Shown here: piece by piece, positions 9,089 through 16,266 of the stretch | Layout of the letters: the number at the start of each line of letters is the position of its first letter | How positions within the stretch are numbered: the stretch's first letter is position 1 | NCBI GenBank assembly: GCA_934621605.1 | Contig: CAKTUZ010000001.1 | Span: forward strand, 124,001 to 188,000 | Direction of reading: 5' to 3' | DNA length: 64,000 bases | Origin: an uncultured bacterium | Lineage (GTDB): Bacteria; Vulcanimicrobiota; Xenobia; Xenobiales; Xenobiaceae | Made by a program: the position numbers and the translations under genes | Notes under the pieces: generated by a model | Seen by the model: only the letters and a program-made list of their open reading frames with translations | Told to the model about the DNA's origin: nothing | Database searches by the model: none

Positions 9089-10213
9089 ATGGGTATCGGA
9101 AGTATTTCTGGTAATTCTTTATATACTAACACTCAGATTTCTGAGAGTTCTATTAGTCGCCCTGAAGGTTTTCAGGGTACAGGCAAAGATGTATTTGTCC
9201 ATGATGACGAAGCTCAGCTCACCAAAGAGCAGCAGTTCGCTAAAGCTGGCCGTCTCTTTCAGAGCGTAAACGACAGCAGTTTTGAGATTGCTAAGAAAAA
9301 GAACCGCCGCAGAAATGACGGCGCTCATGGTCCCAACGGCCCTCAGGGCCCCAAAGGTCCCCGCGAAGTTAAGCCCGACGGCGTAAGTATGTTTGAAGGG
9401 CGTAACGGTTACGACACCTCTTTCCTGGGCGTAGAGCTTCCTTTGCCCGGTTTGGGTAGTTCCATTAAAGACAAAGTGGCTATGCGCACCGACAAGCCCG
9501 GCGAGTGCGAACTTACTTACACCAACTACTCCGTAGTAATGAACAAAGAGCGCAAGCAGTGCTTCTATGCCATTTGCAACATTGATGGCACTACTCATCG
9601 CGATGTTAAGCGTTCCGGTAGCTGGAGCCTCGATGGTCGTATTCCTCGCGAATACCAGCTCGGCAACGAAGCCTATGCCGACAACAATATCGACAGAGGC
9701 CACATGGTTCGCCGCTTAGATCCTTGCTGGGGCAAAAACGCCGATTTGGCTAGCCACGACACTTTCAGCTATTGCAACTCTTCCTTACAGCACGCTGGTT
9801 TAAACCAGAAAGAGTGGCTCCAGCTCGAAGACCACGTTCTCAATTCTGCTAAAGGCCAGAAGATGACCGTCATTACCGGCCCTATCTTCTCCAAAGACGA
9901 TCCTTCCTTCAACAACCATGGCAAGATGAAAGAACCGGCCCAGATTCCTATGAAGTTCTTCAAGACTGTGGTTTGGACCGAAGGCAAAGAGCTCAAGAGC
10001 GCTTCCTTCATCCTTTCTCAGGAAGACATTATCAATGGTGACGGTTCCTTAGGTGCTAAGGGCGGTTTCGATCCCGATCGCTTCGAAGTTTACCAGGTGC
10101 CTCAGAAAGAAGTTGAGCGCCTCACCGATTTGCACTTTGGCAATATTGGCGACATCACCGAGCAGCCTATGCGCTTGACCGCTGAGAATGACTACGCTCC
10201 TAAGTTAGCCTAG
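9089..10213 (+). CDS. DNA/RNA non-specific endonuclease, array copy 2 (collagen-like linker)
   Basis: Same family and layout as copy 1: the conserved N-terminal module (MGIGSISGNSLYTN, then RPEGFQGTGKDVFVHDD), a linker, then the nuclease domain with IDRGHMVRR (H205) and the metal Asn in GLNQKEW. Among the six copies, only this one and copy 5 have the classical Arg in DRGH. The linker is the longest of the six. It has a basic KKKNRRR stretch followed by five Gly-X-Y triplets (GAHGPNGPQGPKGPR), a collagen-like rod. It is rich in C-ending codons such as GGC, GCC and TTC, suggesting strong expression. No signal peptide is visible. Confidence 0.92.
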   Translation: MGIGSISGNSLYTNTQISESSISRPEGFQGTGKDVFVHDDEAQLTKEQQFAKAGRLFQSVNDSSFEIAKKKNRRRNDGAHGPNGPQGPKGPREVKPDGVSMFEGRNGYDTSFLGVELPLPGLGSSIKDKVAMRTDKPGECELTYTNYSVVMNKERKQCFYAICNIDGTTHRDVKRSGSWSLDGRIPREYQLGNEAYADNNIDRGHMVRRLDPCWGKNADLASHDTFSYCNSSLQHAGLNQKEWLQLEDHVLNSAKGQKMTVITGPIFSKDDPSFNNHGKMKEPAQIPMKFFKTVVWTEGKELKSASFILSQEDIINGDGSLGAKGGFDPDRFEVYQVPQKEVERLTDLHFGNIGDITEQPMRLTAENDYAPKLA

Positions 10214-10260
10214 TAAATATCACTAAGCGGAAGCCGCATTGTAGTCGGCACGCTTAAATA

Positions 10261-10300
10261 AGCGCTTTGGTTTCATATTGAAGCCAGAGCGCTTTTATTT
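10261..10300 (+). terminator. Terminator of nuclease copy 2
   Basis: AGCGCTTTGGTTTC pairs with GAAGCCAGAGCGCT (allowing G-U pairs) around the loop ATATT, followed by TTTTATTTTT. Confidence 0.8.
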
Positions 10301-10315
10301 TTCTTTTGGTCAATT

Positions 10316-10360
10316 TTGTTACATTTTTGTGCCTAACCAGTCGTTTAAATTCTGTAGTAT
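10316..10360 (+). promoter_or_regulatory. Conserved upstream element of nuclease copy 3
   Basis: GTTACA (10318-10323), 31 bases, then TAGTAT (10355-10360), the same arrangement as upstream of copies 2 and 4. The gene starts 50 bases after the box. A G-rich stretch GGGGCGGGGAGAAAA follows in the leader. Confidence 0.55.
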
Positions 10361-10410
10361 CTACTGAGTTAGAAAGTTTTGGGGCGGGGAGAAAATCGGA
10401 GTCGTTGACT

Positions 10411-11493
10411 GTGGGTATCGGAAGTATTTCTGGCAGCTCTTTATATATAAATAATCAGGTTCCTGAAAGCTCTATCAGCCGTCCTGAAGGATTCCAGGGC
10501 ACTGGCAAAGATGTCTTTGTTCATGATGATAATGCTCAGTTTGTTAAAGAGCAGGACTTTGCTAAAGCTGGTCGTCTCTTCCAAAGTGGGAATCGCGAAT
10601 CTCAGCAAGCTGATTCCGCTTCTGGTGTAGTTACAATTCAAGGCGACAAAGTCAGTATGTTTAATGGTCGCAATGGCTACGACAAAAACTTCTTAGGTAC
10701 CGAGCTTCCTTTGCCTCAACTTGGCTCTTCCATTCAAGATAAAGTGGCTATGCGTACTGACAAGCCCGGCGAGAGCGAGCTTACTTACACCAACTACTCC
10801 GTAGTAATGAATAAAGATCGCAAGCAGTGCTTCTACGCTATTTGCAATATCGACGGTAATAGCCAGCACGCTGTTAAGCGTTCCGGCAACTGGACTTTAG
10901 ATGGCCGCATTCCTCGTGAATACCAATTGGGCGATGAAGCTTACAAACGCAACAATATCGACAAGGGCCACATGGTACGTCGCTTAGATCCTTGCTGGGG
11001 TAGCAATGCCGAATTAGCTAGCCGTGACACTTTCAGCTATTGCAACGCTTCTTTGCAACATGCCGGTTTAAACCAAGATGAATGGCTCGCTTTAGAAGAC
11101 CATGTGCTCAATTCTGCCAGCGGTCAGAAGATGAGTGTAATTACTGGCCCTATTTTCTCCGAGAACGACCCTTGGTTCGATAATAATGGCAAGATGAAAG
11201 AGCCTGCCCAGATTCCTATGAAATTCTTCAAAACAGTCGTTTGGGCCGACGAAAAAACTGGCAATTTAAAGAGCGCTTCTTTCATTCTTTCCCAGGAAGA
11301 TATTATCAAAGAAGATGACACCATTAAGCTTAAAGGCGGTTTTGAGCCTGGCCGTTTCGATGTCTATCAAGTGCCTCAAAAAGAAGTTGAGCGCCTTACC
11401 GATTTGCATTTCGGCAACATTGGCGATACTTGCAAAAAAGCCGTGCGTTTGACTGCAGAAAATAACTATGCTCCCGTAGGTTTAGATAAGTAA
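10411..11493 (+). CDS. DNA/RNA non-specific endonuclease, array copy 3
   Basis: The nuclease domain carries IDKGHMVRRLDPCWG (H187) and LNQDEWLALED for the metal Asn. I place the start at GTG 10411: it gives VGIGSISGSSLY, aligned with the other copies, and GGAG (10398-10401) lies 9 bases upstream, the spacing also seen at copies 5 and 6. The frame is open back to 10306, but that extension would cross the promoter-like element. The product is 360 residues. It has a short Gln/Ser/Ala-rich linker and an extra cysteine near the C-terminus (GDTCKKA). It ends in GLDK, like copy 6, where copies 1, 2, 4 and 5 end in PKL plus one residue. Confidence 0.92.
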   Translation: MGIGSISGSSLYINNQVPESSISRPEGFQGTGKDVFVHDDNAQFVKEQDFAKAGRLFQSGNRESQQADSASGVVTIQGDKVSMFNGRNGYDKNFLGTELPLPQLGSSIQDKVAMRTDKPGESELTYTNYSVVMNKDRKQCFYAICNIDGNSQHAVKRSGNWTLDGRIPREYQLGDEAYKRNNIDKGHMVRRLDPCWGSNAELASRDTFSYCNASLQHAGLNQDEWLALEDHVLNSASGQKMSVITGPIFSENDPWFDNNGKMKEPAQIPMKFFKTVVWADEKTGNLKSASFILSQEDIIKEDDTIKLKGGFEPGRFDVYQVPQKEVERLTDLHFGNIGDTCKKAVRLTAENNYAPVGLDK

Positions 11494-11514
11494 GGAACTG
11501 AGCATTTAGATGAG

Positions 11515-11559
11515 AAGCGTTTTGCTCTTGAAAAAATAAAGAGCAAGGCGCTTTTTTTT
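11515..11559 (+). terminator. Terminator of nuclease copy 3
   Basis: AAGCGTTTTGCTCTT pairs with AAGAGCAAGGCGCTT (a 15-base stem with G-U pairs), followed by eight Ts. Confidence 0.88.
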
Positions 11560-11624
11560 GTTCTGGAGCTTAATCATAAGCTACAAACTAAAAAAATGCG
11601 ATTTTAAATGAAAATTTGACAAGC

Positions 11625-11669
11625 TTGTTACAATTTTGTGCACAAATAGTATTTTAAATTCTGTAGTAT
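11625..11669 (+). promoter_or_regulatory. Conserved upstream element of nuclease copy 4
   Basis: GTTACA (11627-11632), 31 bases, TAGTAT (11664-11669), then 50 bases to the start, exactly as for copy 3. TTGACA lies just upstream at 11616-11621. Confidence 0.55.
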
Positions 11670-11719
11670 TTATTGGTAAACAAGGTCTGGGGTGGGGAGA
11701 AAACTAGGGGTTGTTCACA

Positions 11720-12829
11720 ATGGGTATCGGAAGTATTTCTGGTAGTTCTTTATATACTAATACTCAAATCTCTGAGAGTTCTATTCGCCGTCCTGAAGGT
11801 TTCCAGGGTACAGGTAAAGACGTATTCGTACACGACGATAACGCTCAATTTGTCAAAGAGCAGGATTTTGCTAAGGCCGGTCGCCTTTTCCAAAGCTGCC
11901 AGCGCGAGGCACAGCCTCAAGCCAATCCTGAGGAAACTCAGCAAACCAATATTATGTCTGCCGCTTCCGGCGTTGATATTGAAAATGTCAACATGTTTGA
12001 AGGACGCAACGGCTACGACAAGTCCTTCTTAGGTGTAGAACTTCCTTTGCCTGGTTTGGGTGATTCCATTAAAGACAAAGTAGCTATGCGTACCGATGAA
12101 CCCGGCAAGAGTGAGCTCACTTACACCAACTACTCCGTCGTAATGAATAAAGATCGCAAGCAGTGCTTCTACGCTATTTGCAATATAGATGGCAACAGTC
12201 ATCAGAACGTAAAGCGCGATGGCAATTGGACTATTGATGGTCGCATTCCTCGTGAATATCAATTAGGCAACGAAGCTTATGGCGGCAACAATATCGATAA
12301 GGGCCACATGGTGCGCCGCTTAGATCCTTGCTGGGGCGACGATCCTCTGCGCGCCAGCCGTGATACTTTCAGCTATTGCAATGCCACCTTGCAGCATGGT
12401 GCTTTGAACCAAAAAGAATGGCTCTGCTTAGAGAACCACGTTTTGGACAGCGCCACTACTGGCAAAGAAAAGCAGAAACTTACCGTTATCACTGGCCCGA
12501 TCTTCTCTGAAAACGATCCTAAGTTTGACAACAAGGGCAGAATGAAAGAAGCTACCCAGATCCCCATGAAGTTCTTCAAGACCGTGGTCTGGAACGATGG
12601 TGGCAAGCTTAAGAGCGCCTCTTTCGTGCTCTCTCAGGAAGACATTATCAATAAAGATCACTCTCTCTTTAAGAGCAAGGGTGTAGATCCCGGCCGCTTC
12701 AGCGTTTACCAGGTGCCTCAGAAGCAACTCGAGCAAATGACCGATTTGCACTTCGGCAATATCGGTGACATCACCGAGAAGCCTATGCGCTTAACTGCCG
12801 AGAACGATTACGCTCCTAAGTTAAGCTAG
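11720..12829 (+). CDS. DNA/RNA non-specific endonuclease, array copy 4
   Basis: The N-terminal module is almost identical to copy 2 (MGIGSISGSSLYTNTQ). A linker rich in Gln, Pro and Thr follows, then the nuclease domain with IDKGHMVRR (H196) and the metal Asn in ALNQKEW. ATG 11720 is chosen over the in-frame TTG at 11711 because it matches the family start and AGGGG lies 9 bases upstream. It carries extra cysteines in the linker (QSCQRE) and in the helix after the metal Asn (WLCLEN), and a small insertion (TTGKEKQ) before the LTVITGPIF strand. The product is 369 residues. Confidence 0.92.
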   Translation: MGIGSISGSSLYTNTQISESSIRRPEGFQGTGKDVFVHDDNAQFVKEQDFAKAGRLFQSCQREAQPQANPEETQQTNIMSAASGVDIENVNMFEGRNGYDKSFLGVELPLPGLGDSIKDKVAMRTDEPGKSELTYTNYSVVMNKDRKQCFYAICNIDGNSHQNVKRDGNWTIDGRIPREYQLGNEAYGGNNIDKGHMVRRLDPCWGDDPLRASRDTFSYCNATLQHGALNQKEWLCLENHVLDSATTGKEKQKLTVITGPIFSENDPKFDNKGRMKEATQIPMKFFKTVVWNDGGKLKSASFVLSQEDIINKDHSLFKSKGVDPGRFSVYQVPQKQLEQMTDLHFGNIGDITEKPMRLTAENDYAPKLS

Positions 12830-12850
12830 CATTTTGTTTTAGCTGAGTAG

Positions 12851-12887
12851 AAAGCTGCTCGATTTTAATAAGTCGAGCAGCTTTTTT
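12851..12887 (+). terminator. Terminator of nuclease copy 4
   Basis: AAGCTGCTCGA pairs with TCGAGCAGCTT around TTTTAATAAG, followed by Ts. Only about 57 bases remain before the copy 5 start. Confidence 0.88.
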
Positions 12888-12943
12888 GAAATAGAGAACT
12901 TTGCATATATTACAGTGGGGGGAGAACAATGGAGCTATTTTCA

Positions 12944-14035
12944 GTGGGAATAGGCAGCATTTCCAGCAATTCTTTATATATTAACACTCAGGTCTCTGAG
13001 AATAGTGTCAGCCGTCCTGAAGGCTTTCAGGGTACGGGCAAAGATGTTTTTGTTCGTGACGAGAGCGCTCAGTTTGCTAAAGAGCAAGAATTCGCCAAGG
13101 CTGGTCGTCTTTTCCAAAGCTGCGGTCGCGAAGCTCAACAAACTAATTCCGCTTCTTCTTTGATCTCCGTGCAAGGCGAGCCTGTCAGCATGTTTGAAGG
13201 GCGCAACGGCTACGACAAATCTTTCTTGGGCGTAGAACTTCCTTTGCCCGGCTTAGGTTCTTCCATTCAGAATAAAGTGGCTATGCGCACCGATAAGCCT
13301 GGTGAGTGTGAGCTTACTTACACCAACTATTCAGTAGTAATGAATAAAGAGCGCAAGCAATGCTTCTACGCTATTTGTAATATTGATGGTAGAGCTTCTC
13401 GCAGCGTAAAACGTGAAGGTACCTGGACTTTAGATGGCCGCATTCCTCGCAAATATCAGCTTGGTGACGAAGCTTACGGCGGAAATAGCATTGATCGCGG
13501 TCACATGGTGCGTCGCTTAGATCCTTGTTGGGGCCAAAATGCCAAGTTAGCTGGTGAGGATACTTTCAGCTATTGCAACTCCGCTTTACAACACGGTGGT
13601 CTCAATAAAAAAGAGTGGTTGCGTTTAGAAGATCACGTTTTAAATTCAGCTCGCGGTTCCGGTCAAAAAATGACTGTAATTACTGGCCCTATTTTTGCCG
13701 ATGACGATCCGAAGTTCGACAATAAAGGCGCCATGAAAGAAGCTACCCAAATTCCTTTACAGTTTTTCAAAACTGTAGTTTGGAATGAAAAAGGCACCTT
13801 AAAGAGCGCTTCCTTTATTCTCTCTCAAAAAGATATTATCAATAATGATAGCTCTCTCTTTAAAGCTAAGAAGAATAAGGGCAAAGGCTTCGATCCCGGT
13901 GAATTTAAAATTTATCAAGTGCCGCAGAAAGAAGTCGAGCGTCTTACCGATTTGCACTTTGGCAATATCGGTGATATTACCGAAACAGCTATGTGCTTAA
14001 GCGCTGACAACAATTACGCTCCTAAACTCAGCTAA
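12944..14035 (+). CDS. DNA/RNA non-specific endonuclease, array copy 5
   Basis: The domain has IDRGHMVRRLDPCWG (H187), GLNKKEWLRLED (metal Asn kept) and MTVITGPIF. I place the start at GTG 12944 (VGIGSISSNSLY). GGAG (12931-12934) lies 9 bases before it, as in copies 3 and 6; the ATG at 12929 would add MELFS, which the other copies lack. There is a GTGGGGGGAG run further upstream. It lacks the GTTACA/TAGTAT element of copies 2-4, so it may depend on read-through or a different promoter. An extra Lys-rich stretch (KAKKNKGKG) precedes the last strand, and there is an extra cysteine in the linker. Confidence 0.9.
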   Translation: MGIGSISSNSLYINTQVSENSVSRPEGFQGTGKDVFVRDESAQFAKEQEFAKAGRLFQSCGREAQQTNSASSLISVQGEPVSMFEGRNGYDKSFLGVELPLPGLGSSIQNKVAMRTDKPGECELTYTNYSVVMNKERKQCFYAICNIDGRASRSVKREGTWTLDGRIPRKYQLGDEAYGGNSIDRGHMVRRLDPCWGQNAKLAGEDTFSYCNSALQHGGLNKKEWLRLEDHVLNSARGSGQKMTVITGPIFADDDPKFDNKGAMKEATQIPLQFFKTVVWNEKGTLKSASFILSQKDIINNDSSLFKAKKNKGKGFDPGEFKIYQVPQKEVERLTDLHFGNIGDITETAMCLSADNNYAPKLS

Positions 14036-14070
14036 AGTATTTAACTTAGCTACATATTAGGTAAATATAG

Positions 14071-14117
14071 ATGGGCCGCGCTGTAAAAATATTTTGCAGC
14101 AGACGGCTCATTTTTTA
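14071..14117 (+). terminator. Terminator of nuclease copy 5
   Basis: ATGGGCCG..CTGTAAAA pairs imperfectly with TTTTGCAG..ACGGCTCAT, followed by six Ts. Confidence 0.72.
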
Positions 14118-14485
14118 TACGTTAACTAAAAGTTCACAAAAAAGGAACATTTTTGCCTAATTGACTGCTAATATCTAGGAGAAAGGGGAGGGAAAGATTA
14201 TATAAAACGTTACTTAGCTCCAATATTTTTCTTTGTATCATTGCATACAAGGGAACTTTGAAGCTGAGCAGCATGTAGGTGGGACATCACCTATTAAGAG
14301 AGAGCCGATGCTTTCAAACCAGAAGGCGCAGTTCGCTGATATCTCAAAATCCTTAAGTTAAGCAAATTTTGTTTGAGTTAAGGAGCATGTCACGCCTGAA
14401 GATATTTTGTCTGCGTAAGACATTTAGAATCAGGAAATTAACCTGTTTTTAGGCGAAGCAGGTTTCGGTAATGGAGCAGATAAAA
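14118..14485 (+). other. Long structured leader of nuclease copy 6, no gene seen
   Basis: This stretch of about 370 bases holds no convincing ORF. It contains a purine-rich GGAGAAAGGGGAGGG block (14178-14192), a small hairpin AGGTG-GGACAT-CACCT near 14277, and a hairpin AACCTG..CAGGTT (about 14440-14465). The last sits directly before the GGAG ribosome binding site (14473-14476) of copy 6. The GTTACA/TAGTAT element of copies 2-4 is absent. I could not match it to a known riboswitch class; a regulatory leader RNA is an inference. Confidence 0.4.
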
Positions 14486-15565
14486 ATGGGAATCAATAGT
14501 ATCTCTAACAGCTCGTTATTCAACAATCCTCAGATGATTGAAAATTCTGTCAGTCGTCCAGAGGGCTTTCAGGGAAGCAGTAAGGATGTGTTCATCCACG
14601 ATGACAACAGAGACTTTGCTAACGAGCAAGCCTTTGCTAGCGCCGGCAGACTTTTCAAGAATCATGCCAGTGCTCAAGCTCAAAAGGCTGAGGGCCCCAT
14701 CACTGTCCAAGGCGACGGCGTCAACATGTATCGCAATCGTGCCGGTTATGATAGCTCTTTCTTAGGTAAAGAGCTTCCTTTGCCGGAATTGGGCAGTTCC
14801 ATTAAAGACAAAGTGGCTATGCGTACTGACAAGCCTGGCGAGTATGTTTTACCTTATACTCACTTCTCCATCGTTATGAATGGTGAGCGCAAACAGTGCT
14901 TCTACACCATTTCCAATATCGATGGTGCTACTCACCAAGACTTGCCCCGCAGCGGCAAATGGGAACTCGATGGTCGTATTCCCCGCGATTGTCAATTGGG
15001 CAACGAAGCCTATAAGAACAATGATATCGATAAGGGCCATATGGTGCGTCGCTTAGATCCTTGCTGGGGTAAAGAAGCCAAGCAAGCTAATAACGATACT
15101 TTTAGCTACTGCAACGCTACTTTACAGCATGCCGGTTTGAACCAAAAAGAATGGTTAAATCTGGAAAATCATGTTCTCGATAGTGCAACTGGCGGTAGTC
15201 AGAAGATGACTGTAATCACTGGACCTATCTTCTCTGATGACGATCCTAAGTTCACCAACAACGGAGCCATGAAGAAGCCCGTTCAGATTCCTATGCAGTT
15301 CTTCAAAACTGTAGTTTGGGCTGACGAGAAAACTGGCAACTTAAAGAGCGCTTCCTTTGTACTTTCTCAGAAAGACATCATTGAGAGCGATCATAGTTTA
15401 GGTATTTCTGGCTTCGATCCCGATAAATTCAGCGTTTATCAGGTTCCTCAGAAGCAGCTTGAACAAATGACTGATTTGCACTTTGGCAATATCGGCGATA
15501 TTACCAAAGAGCCAGTGCGTTTGACTGCTGAAAATGACTTTGCCCCTCAGGGTCTTGACAAGTAA
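14486..15565 (+). CDS. DNA/RNA non-specific endonuclease, array copy 6 (most diverged)
   Basis: The N-terminal module is looser (MGINSISNSSLFNN; RPEGFQGSSKDVFIHDD). The nuclease domain has IDKGHMVRR (H185), GLNQKEWLNLEN and MTVITGPIF. Start ATG 14486 gives the family start, and GGAG (14473-14476) lies 9 bases upstream; the ATG at 14471 overlaps that site. It differs from the others at several fixed points: YTISNIDG has Ser where copies 1-5 have Cys, and PREC replaces PRE(K)Y. It also sits behind a long, different leader, so it is probably regulated separately. The product is 360 residues or slightly fewer. Confidence 0.92.
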   Translation: MGINSISNSSLFNNPQMIENSVSRPEGFQGSSKDVFIHDDNRDFANEQAFASAGRLFKNHASAQAQKAEGPITVQGDGVNMYRNRAGYDSSFLGKELPLPELGSSIKDKVAMRTDKPGEYVLPYTHFSIVMNGERKQCFYTISNIDGATHQDLPRSGKWELDGRIPRDCQLGNEAYKNNDIDKGHMVRRLDPCWGKEAKQANNDTFSYCNATLQHAGLNQKEWLNLENHVLDSATGGSQKMTVITGPIFSDDDPKFTNNGAMKKPVQIPMQFFKTVVWADEKTGNLKSASFVLSQKDIIESDHSLGISGFDPDKFSVYQVPQKQLEQMTDLHFGNIGDITKEPVRLTAENDFAPQGLDK

Positions 15566-15620
15566 GCAACAAGGTTTCAGTCTGTTGCTGCTGCGGCAGA
15601 TCGAAACTTTATAGCTTATT

Positions 15621-15666
15621 GAAGGCTGTTGCCGAGTTATCTTCTTTCTCGGCAGCAGCCTTTTTC
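15621..15666 (+). terminator. Terminator of nuclease copy 6
   Basis: AAGGCTGTTGCCGAG pairs with CTCGGCAGCAGCCTT (15-base stem), followed by Ts. Confidence 0.9.
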
Positions 15667-15783
15667 TATTGGGGCGCTATAAAAGGTGAAAGAGTAACCC
15701 TAATAGAACTAGGAACGGCACAATTTTGTCAAAGGCGGAGCCTTTTCCGGCAAACTTCCGCCTGTATTTAGGAGTTTTTTCTT

Positions 15784-16263
15784 ATGACCGATCCTGAAGC
15801 TGTAAATCCTGAAGAAGAGTCTTTAGAGGCCCCGGAATATCTTAACAATTTAATGGATGAGCTCATTGTTTACGCCAAATATCATGATGAGCACATGGAA
15901 GCCGAATGGATTCCGGAAGAAAATGTTTTCCGCGTTTATCAGGATGATCAGCCTGAAGTAGATGTTTTCATGGTCGATGTCGACGATGCCATGTACCATG
16001 AAGCCGAAGCTGTAGTAGTAGAAGCTGAAATTGGTGAATACAGCGAAGATTTGGATCCGGCTGAATTATTGCGCTTCTGCGACCAGAACCTCATTTATAG
16101 TCGCTTAATGATTAGTAAGGGCGACGATTGCGAATATGTTATCTTACAAGCAGCATGTCCAGTTAGTCAGCTTAGTGCCGCTCAGTTGGATTGCATGATT
16201 CGCGAAGTTTCCGTCTATTCCGGTGAACTCAGTGAAGAAGATGACGGAGAAGACGAAGAATAA
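15784..16263 (+). CDS. Very acidic YbjN / type III chaperone-like protein
   Basis: A 159-residue, strongly acidic protein without signal peptide or cysteine motif. After an acidic N-terminus comes a helix (EYLNNLMDELIVYAKY), then beta strands. Next is DPAELLRFCDQNLIYSRLMISKGDDCEYVILQ, then LSAAQLDCMIREVSVYSGEL. This helix-strand-strand-strand-helix order with a late long helix is the pattern of the YbjN and type III secretion chaperone fold. The ends are runs of Glu and Asp. AGGAG precedes the ATG. It is 3 bases from the HD phosphohydrolase, so co-transcribed, and directly downstream of the nuclease array. A chaperone role is inference. Confidence 0.55.
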   Translation: MTDPEAVNPEEESLEAPEYLNNLMDELIVYAKYHDEHMEAEWIPEENVFRVYQDDQPEVDVFMVDVDDAMYHEAEAVVVEAEIGEYSEDLDPAELLRFCDQNLIYSRLMISKGDDCEYVILQAACPVSQLSAAQLDCMIREVSVYSGELSEEDDGEDEE

Positions 16264-16266
16264 ATT

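Noticed and set aside
9119..9703. Long open frame of ~194 codons on the minus strand opposite nuclease copy 2, and shorter ones opposite the other copies
   Set aside because: They lie exactly antisense to conserved coding sequence and recur in all copies at the same place, a result of the coding strand's codon bias. No ribosome binding site or recognisable domain.
14118..14485. Known riboswitch upstream of nuclease copy 6
   Set aside because: Hairpins are present but none of the aptamer signatures I know (TPP, c-di-GMP, SAM, cobalamin) could be read.
7745..15565. Assembly artefact as the cause of the nuclease array
   Set aside because: The copies differ in linkers, C-termini, leaders and terminators, and third positions vary throughout, so they are true paralogues.
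7745..15565. Toxin-immunity locus
   Set aside because: No small gene lies between the nucleases; the gaps contain only terminators and promoter-like sequence.
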